Of a stretch of 64,000 bases of DNA, positions 43,180 to 52,800 are shown in pieces (within the stretch, counting starts at the first letter, position 1; every line of letters begins with the position of its first letter). The notes beneath the pieces were generated by a model. It had not been told where the DNA came from and did no database searches. It saw only the letters and a list, made by a program, of their open reading frames with translations. Location: positions 992,001 through 1,056,000 of the forward strand of contig OZ244208.1 in the NCBI GenBank assembly GCA_965216885.1. Reading direction: 5' to 3'. Origin of the DNA: CAYNJG01 sp965216885. GTDB lineage: Bacteria; Planctomycetota; Planctomycetia; Pirellulales; Pirellulaceae. The translations under genes and the position numbers were made by a program.

Positions 43180-44784
43180 ATGGCGAAGGCACTCTCGTAC
43201 ATGCGGCTGCGAGCGCCGCGGAACGATGGTGAAACGCTACTCGTCCCCGACCGGGACGAATGCCTCGCGATGCCGGCCATCAACCGTACTCTGATGGCGG
43301 AGTACGATTTTGATGTGCTGGGTAAGGCGTTTTCACAGTTGCGCTCCGACGTCCGGCGAGACGTGGTGTCCAGGGCCACGGAGTATACATCGTCTTATGC
43401 AGACGTGGCGAAGCTCGATCCTGCCGATCGTCCGATCATCATGTCAGGGCATCAACCGCAGCTATTTCATCCCGGCGTGTGGGCCAAAAACTTCCTCATT
43501 GATCGGTTGGCCAGCGATGTAAACGGCATCGCAGTTCAGATGATCATCGACAATGACACGCTGCGAGGTCATACGATTCGCGTCCCCGGCGGCACTGTTG
43601 AGGATCCGACGGTTGTGACGCAGCCGTTCGACGCCTTCGAACAGCCGCTGCCATTTGAAATGCGATTTGCCCGGGACATGTCGGTGCTCGAGTCATTCCC
43701 GGAACGGGTCCAGGCGAGTGTTTCCGGCCTCATCTCCGAACCTCTGGTAACGCAGCTTTGGCCCCACGTCCTGTCGGCGATCTCGCGAGAAAGACCGCTC
43801 GGTCATGCTTTCGCGGAAGCACGGCACAAGCTGGAGCTGGATGTTGGTTTGCGAACGATCGAGCTTCCGATTAGCGAACTATGCTCGAGCGCCGGGTTCG
43901 TGCGTTTCGCCGCCCACTTGTTGACCCATGGCGAGCGGCTGCATGAGGTCTACAACTCGCGACTGCACGAGTATCGTTTGGTACACAAGCTGCGTAGTGA
44001 TGCGCAGCCCATGCCGGATCTACGGCGCGATGGTGACTGGTTCGAAGCGCCGTTCTGGTTCTGGTCCGTCGCCCGACCGGAGCGCCGGGCGTTGTGGTGG
44101 AAACGCAACGGAGCAGACCTGGAAGTCGGCTCGCCAAACGAAAGCTGGACTTTGCGCAAATTCATGCGTAGTCCCGAGGACGCTTTGGAGCAGTTGTCAA
44201 GACTGGATGACAACGTATTTCGCCTGCGTCCACGTGCGCTGACCAACACGATGTATTTGCGCATGTTCGCGTCGGATTGCTTCGTGCATGGCATCGGCGG
44301 AGCGAAATACGACCAGATCACCGATCTCATCATCAGCGACTTTTTCGGCGTCAAACCGCCTGAACTGATCGCTTCATCGCAGACTACCTGGTTGCCCGTG
44401 GACGCGGACCTGGTATCGGACGAAGTTCTGGCTGAAAACCGGCAGATTTTGCGTCAGATGTATTTCCACCCTGAGAAGTTTCTTGAACCAGAAGTCCTAA
44501 GTGGCGACCAAGTGTCCAGTTCGATGGAGAACAAGCGAAAGTGGGTTGTTGCAGAATTGCCCAGAGGCGAGCGTCTGGAACGGCACCGTGAAATTGCCGC
44601 GGCAAACGTGACGCTTCGCCGATATCTACTCAAAAAAGCCGAAAAACAGAAGGAAAACTTGACGCAGCTGGAACTCAAAGCGGCGTCGACTCGACTTCTT
44701 TCTTCTCGCGAATGGTCATTCTGTGTCTTTCCGCTCCAGTTTCTTACAAATCGTTTACTGGATCTGAACTTCACAGATTCATAA
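43180..44784 (+). CDS. BshC-like protein of unknown role
   Basis: 534 residues with AAAGG seven bases upstream. The stretch RPIIMSGHQPQLFHPGVWAKNFLIDRLAS recalls the GHQPxxxxGxxyxxxK loop of the bacillithiol biosynthesis protein BshC, here seen as GHQPQLFHPGVWAKNFL, and QMIIDNDTLRG and HGIGGAKYDQITDLII would fit later BshC segments. The C-terminal 100 residues form a charged helix (LRRYLLKKAEKQKENLTQL), like the BshC coiled coil. BshC adds cysteine to glucosaminyl-malate, but no bshA or bshB is in the window. The resemblance is partial, so it could instead be a related family with another function. It is probably cotranscribed with the upstream GT2. Confidence 0.55.
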   Translation: MAKALSYMRLRAPRNDGETLLVPDRDECLAMPAINRTLMAEYDFDVLGKAFSQLRSDVRRDVVSRATEYTSSYADVAKLDPADRPIIMSGHQPQLFHPGVWAKNFLIDRLASDVNGIAVQMIIDNDTLRGHTIRVPGGTVEDPTVVTQPFDAFEQPLPFEMRFARDMSVLESFPERVQASVSGLISEPLVTQLWPHVLSAISRERPLGHAFAEARHKLELDVGLRTIELPISELCSSAGFVRFAAHLLTHGERLHEVYNSRLHEYRLVHKLRSDAQPMPDLRRDGDWFEAPFWFWSVARPERRALWWKRNGADLEVGSPNESWTLRKFMRSPEDALEQLSRLDDNVFRLRPRALTNTMYLRMFASDCFVHGIGGAKYDQITDLIISDFFGVKPPELIASSQTTWLPVDADLVSDEVLAENRQILRQMYFHPEKFLEPEVLSGDQVSSSMENKRKWVVAELPRGERLERHREIAAANVTLRRYLLKKAEKQKENLTQLELKAASTRLLSSREWSFCVFPLQFLTNRLLDLNFTDS

Positions 44785-44804
44785 CCTTGGGTGCGGAATA
44801 GGGA

Positions 44805-44842
44805 AAATCGGTTTTGCAGATCGGCTTGCTGCAACCCGATTT
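44805..44842 (+). other. Imperfect hairpin after the BshC-like gene
   Basis: AAATCGG at 44805-44811 pairs with CCGATTT at 44836-44842, and GCAG with CTGC further in, interrupted by a small internal loop. It starts 20 bases after the BshC-like stop. There is no T-run, so termination is only a possibility. Confidence 0.4.
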
Positions 44843-44947
44843 GGAGGAAAGGGTATCGACAGGGAAGTCATAGGTTTCGTGACACAGAAGAAGCGACCGG
44901 ATACGAATGACGTCCGGTTCAACAAGGTGGGTTTGGCTTTTTGTCTG

Positions 44948-44964
44948 AAAGGTTGGCAACCTTT
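44948..44964. promoter_or_regulatory. Perfect palindrome, candidate operator
   Basis: AAAGGTTGGCAACCTTT has eight-base arms around a single central base. It resembles a dimeric regulator site and lies about 210 bases before the Eis-like gene. The four T's at its 3' end would also fit a weak terminator. Confidence 0.45.
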
Positions 44965-45018
44965 TAACGCGTGATCGGGCACTTGCAGGATTGCAGGCTG
45001 TTTTGTCACATCCATATC

Positions 45019-45098
45019 CACAGTTGACCGGTAGCGCCGCTCGCAGACGGCAGGCCGCCTTTTCTTGCTTCGGATAGTCACGCAAGAAGTCAACTGTG
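45019..45098 (+). ncRNA. Candidate structured leader RNA (nested inverted repeats)
   Basis: CACAGTTGAC (45019-45028) and GTCAACTGTG (45089-45098) are perfect ten-base arms 60 bases apart. Within them TTCTTGC (45062-45068) pairs perfectly with GCAAGAA (45082-45088), ending exactly where the outer 3' arm begins, and GCCG/CGGC (45036-45039, 45048-45051) forms a small left hairpin. This is a three-way-junction layout 78 bases before the Eis-like start. No known riboswitch family is recognised. Confidence 0.5.
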
Positions 45099-45176
45099 TA
45101 TGGCGCGTGGAGCATTCGCTCTGGCCATCCCGTTCTGGGGTGCTGCGCACACGTGGTTGGCAGAAAGGAATTCGCC

Positions 45177-46607
45177 ATGCAAACGGCGCTTTCGGCTACG
45201 GTCGTGACGAGTCGATCCTCGTCAATGGCCGCTTCTGGCTCTAACCGCGTTTCGACGCAGAGCAACAAGTCTCGCAAACCCGTGCAGCGAGGTCGTTCAC
45301 CGACTCGACATTTCCTGTTGGAACGTGCGGGTGTACTTAAGTCTTCGTCCTTACCGACGGACCCGATAACCTGCGAGGTGGAGCCGGCGATCGCTGGCAA
45401 TCATCTTGCGATTCAGTCTTTCTTGCAGCGTCTGTTGCACCGACCTTCCAATGCCGAGTTTGCCTCGGCGATCCAGCGACCCGGATATGAGCCAGCCGAT
45501 CGGCTGATCATCCGGAGTCCATCTGATCGTTCTCTGATCGCCCATGCACAACTTGAATCGCAGGTGATTCGATTTGGGCGATCCGAGATACCGGTCGTTC
45601 GCGTGAAAGATCTCGCTGTGCTCCCGGAGTTTCGGCAGCGAGGTTTTGACGACCGCATGATTGCGGCCGTGGAGGCGGAAGCCAAACGACGGGGAGCCAT
45701 GATGGTGGTTGCTCGTGGAGAGGACTTCAATCTCCTGCAGCGTCATGGCTGGTCGATTCTGGGTAGTGACCCGGTAAGCATCGTGAGTCCCCAGCGATTG
45801 CTGGGACAGCTTCCCGAGCCTCGTGTTCCGGAATCGCCCTTTTACGCCAGTCAGATGCCTGAAGTTCAGGTGCGACTTGGACGACTGACGGACGTGGACG
45901 ATCTGAAATCCGTTTTCGAACAGCGTCATGGTGCCACGACAGGCACACTAGTCCGCTCGGAAGAAAGCTGGTCGTGGATCATCTCGAAACGGGCTCACGA
46001 CCGGATCTATATCTATTCGGAAAACGGGCAAACGCTTGCCTACGCCGTGGTTCGCGGTGCGAGCATTCTGGAGTTGGTGGATCTGACCGAAGATGCACGT
46101 GGCTCGGCCGGCGTCGTCAAGTTTGCCGCTTCCGATGCGATCGAGCATGGTCGACATTCGCTTCGTATTCATGCTCCGTTAACGGAACGCGTGCATGAGT
46201 GGGCGGACAACGCGGGCGGTCAGGTCTTCGCTTCGGCGACCGACGATGGCTGGATGGCAAAGTGCATTTCCAATCGCACACTGCTTCGGCGGCTGGCGAA
46301 TGAGATGTATCGACGTCGTCCCGGTCAGGTTGGTGAATTGGGAATTCACATCGACGGAGAGGAGCTGCTGATCAAGAAGGGTGTTCGCAGTATGAAGGTG
46401 ACTCGCGGTTCGGCAGTCGAACGCATCGGGCTCACTCAACAGGCTGCGTTACAGCTTTTCCTCGGCTATCGCACGGCGCGCGAGCTGGCTGCAGATGGTC
46501 AGTTGCTCACTACCAGCGACGAAGCCATGCGGAAGACGATTGAACTTTTCCCGTCGGTCATGCAATGGCGGACGCGATGGGATGACATGCCAGTCATGAA
46601 TTCATGA
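45177..46607 (+). CDS. Eis-like GNAT acetyltransferase with C-terminal SCP2-like domain
   Basis: 476 residues from ATG 45177, chosen because AAAGGA lies seven bases upstream. After a roughly 70-residue basic, low-complexity N-terminus, residues 75-210 form a GNAT domain: VKDLAVLPEFRQRGFDDRMI is the acetyl-CoA binding strand and R-x-x-G loop, followed by MMVVARGEDFNLLQRHGW. A second GNAT-like unit (VRLGRLTDVDDLKSVFEQRH) follows, then a C-terminal part with LGIHIDGEELLIKKGVRSMKV and LFPSVMQWRTRWDD, the SCP2-like end of Eis proteins. Eis enzymes acetylate amines such as aminoglycosides or lysines; the substrate here is unknown. It is monocistronic between a structured leader and a strong terminator. 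Confidence 0.75.
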   Translation: MQTALSATVVTSRSSSMAASGSNRVSTQSNKSRKPVQRGRSPTRHFLLERAGVLKSSSLPTDPITCEVEPAIAGNHLAIQSFLQRLLHRPSNAEFASAIQRPGYEPADRLIIRSPSDRSLIAHAQLESQVIRFGRSEIPVVRVKDLAVLPEFRQRGFDDRMIAAVEAEAKRRGAMMVVARGEDFNLLQRHGWSILGSDPVSIVSPQRLLGQLPEPRVPESPFYASQMPEVQVRLGRLTDVDDLKSVFEQRHGATTGTLVRSEESWSWIISKRAHDRIYIYSENGQTLAYAVVRGASILELVDLTEDARGSAGVVKFAASDAIEHGRHSLRIHAPLTERVHEWADNAGGQVFASATDDGWMAKCISNRTLLRRLANEMYRRRPGQVGELGIHIDGEELLIKKGVRSMKVTRGSAVERIGLTQQAALQLFLGYRTARELAADGQLLTTSDEAMRKTIELFPSVMQWRTRWDDMPVMNS

Positions 46608-46636
46608 TCTGACAACCCACGACCGATTCCCACGTT

Positions 46637-46683
46637 ACACGGTGATGGCGGCAGAGGATGGCAGCCGCCATTGCCGTGTTTTT
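46637..46683 (+). terminator. Strong intrinsic terminator after the Eis-like gene
   Basis: A 16-base-pair stem is formed by 46637-46652 (ACACGGTGATGGCGGC) and 46664-46679 (GCCGCCATTGCCGTGT), with two G-U pairs, an 11-base loop and a run of five T's at 46679-46683. It lies 30 bases after the stop at 46607, in the convergent gap to the sulfatase gene. Confidence 0.88.
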
Positions 46684-46718
46684 GTCGATGGGAACAAATC
46701 CTCAATGGTTTCACTGCG

Positions 46719-48164
46719 CTACGGCAGGTCTCGAGTCCCGGTAGTGGTTTGTCTCCACTCGGCAAGTTCTTTCGATAACTCGGCCACACGCTGGGCGTTG
46801 GCTGCGGCAAGATTGGTAGCTTCGCCGATGTCCGTGCCAAGGTGGAAGAGTTCCTTTTCGCCGGTGTCGAAGTACTCGATCAGTTTCCAGTCGCCTTTCC
46901 GAATGGCGCAGGACGAGCGGCCGCCAAGGAAATGTGGTTTCTGCAGGGGATAGTACCAGGCGATGGCTCTTTCCGCAGCCTGAAGCTGGGGATCCCGCAG
47001 CTGTTTCAGAAGGGACTGACCGTCCAGCTTCTGACGCGGATCTGGCGGGATTTTGGCGACCTCGAGCAGCGTCGGATAGAAATCGACATTGCTGGTGATG
47101 TGATCGCAAATCTGATTCGCTGGAGCTTTCTCCGGCCAGCGGACAACCAGCGGAACGCGAATGCCGCCCTCGTAGAGCTGGCTCTTGCCACCGCGCAGTG
47201 CGCCATTGGTTGTCACGTTGTCTTCGCCGCCGTTGTCACTGGTGAAGACCAGAATCGTATTGTCATCGATCTGTAGATCTTTCAGTTTGTCGAGGATCAT
47301 TCCGACGCCGTCATCGATACTCTCCAGCATCGCTGCGAGATGAGGATTGTGATGCGAGGCCCAGTGATTCATGGGGTCGCCCTTCAGGCCAGCATCCTGG
47401 CAGATGTAGCACTTATCGCGTTCGCTGGGGCCGGGCGCGTGCTTGCGTCGATACTTCTCGACGACACTCTCTTTGCCTTTCAGAATCGAGTGCGGGGCGA
47501 AATGGCTGAGCATCAAAAAGAATGGACGGCGGTGGTGGCGTTCAATGAAATCACACGCCTCAAGATTCATTCGGTCCACCAGGTATTCTTCGTCGCCCAG
47601 GCGATTCGTCCTGATGCTGGTCCAACCGATGGGCTGAGTGCGAAAAACATAGGGCCAGAAGTTCGCGCCGTTCCCGACGCCCTTGATCTCGGTAGCGATT
47701 TCTTCGTCGTAACCATGCTCGGTCGCCCGATGCACGACCTTGGCACCGTGGTAACGATAGCCGCTCAAGTGCCACTTGCCGATGAAACCGGTTCGATAGC
47801 CGTTCGCCTGCAGCAGCTCCGGGAAAGTAACATGGTCGGTCGACAGCGGTTGATCGGTATCGGGCCTCAAGTAGTCCAGTATTCCATGGCGAATCGGGTA
47901 CTGCCCTGTCAGCAAGCTGGCTCGATACGGCGAACAAACGGGCGCCGCTGCGTAGGCTTGCGTGAATCGAACGCCTTCACGGGCCAGTCGATCGACATGG
48001 GGTGTCTCATTGAAATCGTTCCCATAGCAGCCGGGTTCGGCCCAACCAAGGTCGTCGGCGAGAATGAAGATGATGTTGGGGTGCGATTCAGCGAGCGTTG
48101 GTGGAGTCACTACGGCGAACAGCATCACCGCGAACAGCACCGTGAGGTAGCGGACTGATTTCAT
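46719..48164 (-). CDS. Secreted sulfatase (formylglycine-dependent)
   Basis: 481 residues from ATG 48164, preceded by GAGGAG seven bases away; an upstream extension to 48254 lacks a signal peptide. Residues 1-26 are a signal peptide (YLTVLFAVMLFAVVTPPTLA). NIIFILADDLGWAEPGCYG supplies the metal-binding aspartates, and C77-S-P-Y-R81 in PVCSPYRASLLTGQ is the CxPxR formylglycine motif. GKWHLSG, FFLMLSHFAPH, TSDNGGED and RWPEKAPA are further family segments. It should remove sulfate esters from polysaccharides outside the cytoplasm. Planctomycetes carry many such genes for algal sulfated glycans. It is convergent with the Eis-like gene. Confidence 0.93.
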   Translation of the reverse strand: MKSVRYLTVLFAVMLFAVVTPPTLAESHPNIIFILADDLGWAEPGCYGNDFNETPHVDRLAREGVRFTQAYAAAPVCSPYRASLLTGQYPIRHGILDYLRPDTDQPLSTDHVTFPELLQANGYRTGFIGKWHLSGYRYHGAKVVHRATEHGYDEEIATEIKGVGNGANFWPYVFRTQPIGWTSIRTNRLGDEEYLVDRMNLEACDFIERHHRRPFFLMLSHFAPHSILKGKESVVEKYRRKHAPGPSERDKCYICQDAGLKGDPMNHWASHHNPHLAAMLESIDDGVGMILDKLKDLQIDDNTILVFTSDNGGEDNVTTNGALRGGKSQLYEGGIRVPLVVRWPEKAPANQICDHITSNVDFYPTLLEVAKIPPDPRQKLDGQSLLKQLRDPQLQAAERAIAWYYPLQKPHFLGGRSSCAIRKGDWKLIEYFDTGEKELFHLGTDIGEATNLAAANAQRVAELSKELAEWRQTTTGTRDLP

Positions 48165-48236
48165 CTCGTGTCTCCTCGGGGAAGTGAAGGATTGCTTGCT
48201 CGCACGGAAGGTGCGCAATGCCGAATGTTCCAGCAT

Positions 48237-48273
48237 AAAAAAAGGACGCACCACAGATTCTGCGATGCGTCCT
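48237..48273 (-). terminator. Intrinsic terminator after the DUF1501 gene
   Basis: Read on the - strand, an eight-base-pair stem (AGGACGCA at 48266-48273 against TGCGTCCT at 48243-48250) with a 15-base loop is followed by seven T's (48243-48237). It lies 20 bases beyond the stop of the DUF1501 gene and upstream of the sulfatase gene, separating the two. Confidence 0.82.
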
Positions 48274-48292
48274 GATTTACCGTTTCGCGAAA

Positions 48293-49756
<1,464 letters not shown>

Positions 49757-49874
49757 AGTGAGCTCCTCGCGTTTCGTGGAATCCGTACTGTATCAGGTGT
49801 TCGGCGAGATCTAAGCATTTTTGCCAGCTTTTGACCGGCGGTGTTGATCCCGCTTTGGTTGTGCCGTTCGCTTC

Positions 49875-52800
49875 CTAGTGGTTAAACAGGAATGCGGGGT
49901 TGTTGATCAGCGCCCAGGAAACATCCTGAGCGGCCGTCAGTCGCTTGTTCTTCAGCTGCTCGCTGCTGGCGGAAACCTGATTTCGCAGGCGAACCAGCGG
50001 CGGAGAAATATCAATTGGTTTCTTCGCGGTGGCGATGGCCATTTCCAGCTTCTTGCGTTCCTTGTCCTCCGGCAGCGGTGTCTTGGCCGTTGCCAGTGCC
50101 GCCTTCAGCTCGATGTTCTTGCGGCTGAATTCGCGGAAGTATTCCTTCAGGCGTTTCGCCTGCTCTTCCGAACGATCGGCCTTCGCAAGGTCAAGGATTT
50201 CCCTGACATCCGCAGGCAATCCAAAATCGAGCGGTGCCGTCGAGGACGTCAATGAAACCCGGAATCGCCCCAGCGAGAACTTGTTGCCGCGATAGTTCTG
50301 CATCATTTGCAGTTTTAGCTTGGCACCAAACTCCGACGAAACAGGATCCTTGAAAGTAAAGATGGCCTGATGAGGCTTGCCGGCATTGGGCGAAACGGCC
50401 CAACCGTCGTTGTTGTCGTTGTTCTTGCCGTCGATAGCATCGCGGACCGAATATTCCTTCTGGCTGAAATCGGCTTTGGCATCCACGAGTTTGACGTCGT
50501 TGAATTTGGGGCCGTCCACTCGATATAGCTTGATCTGTCGAATGGAGATTTCGCTGGCTTTCGAATCCGGATCAAATCGAAGCCCCGTCAGATCTTCACC
50601 GCCACGGAAGTAGTAGCGATACGGCAGCCACTGATCCTGTCCGGACAGCGTGAGCTTTACCGAGCGGTTCTCGTCGAACGCATCCTTCGACTTCGTGCTC
50701 CAGAACAATTGCGATTCTGCATTGCCCGACAGCTTCGCCTGGACCTCCAGCATGAACAGCTTGCCCTTCCCTTCGAACTTGTAGGTCAGGGTTGGATCTT
50801 TACCGCTTCCCTTGAGATGCAGGGCTCCGTTCTTCACGGCGGCGGAAAGCTGGTCGTTGGCCTTCCAGTCAGTCAGTCCTTTTTCGGTCGTCCATTTTGA
50901 AATCTCGGCCTCATTATTCTTTGCCGGGTCAGCCCAGCGAAGCTTCAGTTCACTGAGCACAAAATTGCCATCGTCCGCGCGACCGGGGCCCATCTTGGGC
51001 AGTCGCTCGTCCGTCAGGGCTTCAATGCGAATTCCCGTGATTGTCTTGCCGTAGTAGTCCGCGTCCAGATCGTAGTTGCCTCGACCATTCTTGCCCGAGG
51101 CAAAGATCGAGCCGTCGTCCAGCGTCTCCAGTTTCGCTCCAAACGAGGCTTTCATGGAGGAAAAATCGAGCGTCTGCCATTCGGTGGCAAGCTGATCGGA
51201 GTTCTCCCAGGCGTCGAGGTGCGTTGACAGGTCGGCCTCGTATTTGGCGAGTGCCGCTTCTGCGTCGGAGATTTTTTGCTCGCGTTCGGCGATGGTTTTT
51301 TCGCGTGCTTCGCGTGTCTTGTCGACGTACGCGTTCAAAGCCGCTTCGGCCTTGCCGATTTTGGCCCAGCGTTTTGATTCGAGCTCGGCTTCGACCGGTT
51401 TCCAGTCACGTTCGAGTTTGGCCAGCCGTTCTGACATGCCGGCATGCTCCTCTTCCATGATGGCCATCGTGTCGATGGACGCATTGATCTCCGCGTCGGT
51501 CGCGGGCCGGTTGAGAATCCGCATGAAGAGCTCGTTGAACAGCTCACGGTCGTCTGTCATCTGACTGACGAGTCCTTCCAGCGAGTTGTCTTCGGCCAAC
51601 GCCTTGCCCACGGTAGGACCGCTGACGAGTGCCATGACCGGGCCGAGTTGCAGATCGTTGGATCTTTCGCATTCACAGGCACTCTCACGCGCCGGGCGGC
51701 CCAGGTTACCAAGGAATCCGTCCGGCAGTTTGACTCCAACGTCCGGCAACGCTGCGGCGCGTGTGCCCGTTGGAACTCCCGGGAACTTCGACTGGGCACC
51801 GGTCACAACGTGAATGGCGTCATACAGTACCTCGGCCGGCAGACGTCGAGCCTTGGCGTGCGAATAGTTGATGGTGTCGTCTTCGTTCCATTCATTGGTA
51901 CCAATCGACAGCTGGTAGGTCCTTGATTTGCAGATGGTGCGAATCATCTCCTGCGTGTTGAAATCGCCCGCCAGGAATTGCTCGGTCAACCATTCAAGCA
52001 GCTCGGGATTCGTGGGCGGGTTTCCGGCTCGAATGTCATCGATTGGTTCGATGATGCCCGTTCCGGTGAGGTAACCCCAGAGGCGATTCACATAGCTCTT
52101 GGCGAAATACCGGTTGTCCGGCGACGTAATCCATGACGCCAGTTTCTGGCGTCGGGTCTGTTCGTCGGTCCATTCGGCGGTTGCCTCGAAGGGGACATCC
52201 GGCGCGGTGACTTCACCGGTTCGATCGTGTTTGACTTCGCCTTCAGACTTGTCGGAAACAATTTCGTAGAGCGGCTTGCCAGATTCTACCGCCGTCTGGC
52301 CAATCTTCTTGTCGCCTGATTTTTCGTCCTTCTTCAGATCGACCTGCGCGAAGAAGGCAGCCATTTCGTAGTACTGATCCTGCGTCCAGCGTTCGAACGG
52401 ATGATCGTGGCACTTGTTGCAGTTGAAACGCGTTGCAAGGAACAGGTGCGTAGTGTTCTCCATCGTATCTTCAGGAGTTCGCAGAATCTTGAAGTACGAC
52501 GCGGCGGGGTTGTCCATGTTCGACCCGCTGGCGGTCAGGATCTTCTGCACGAACTCATCGTACGGCACGTTGTTCTTGACTTCGTTTTGAATCCATTTTC
52601 GGAACGCGGCGGCACCTTCCTGACCAAGGAACTTGCGATTCACCTGAAGCAAATCGGCCCACTTGTTGGACCAGTGATCGACATAGCCATCGCTGCCGAT
52701 CAGCCGATCAATCAGTTCGTCACGTTTCCAACGCGAGTCGCGTTTGTCGGAGACAAAGTCGCGAATCTCTGTGGCGGTCGGCGGGAGACCGGTTAGGTCC

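Larger units (their letters stand above)
44785..45176. other. 392-base structured intergenic region
   Basis: No gene is supported. The region holds an imperfect hairpin at 44805-44842, a perfect palindrome at 44948-44964 and a nested inverted repeat at 45019-45098, listed separately. It separates the BshC-like gene from the Eis-like gene. GGTTGGCA occurs both in the palindrome (44951) and just before the ribosome binding site (45155). An opposite-strand frame is open across most of it but has no recognisable domain. Confidence 0.6.

Noticed and set aside
44771..45400. 209-residue open frame on the - strand across the structured leader
   Set aside because: It overlaps the Eis-like gene start and the hairpins, and its Cys/Arg-rich translation shows no domain; the hairpins better explain the sequence.
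47340..48158. 272-residue open frame on the + strand
   Set aside because: It is antisense to the sulfatase gene, whose CxPxR motif and signal peptide are clear.
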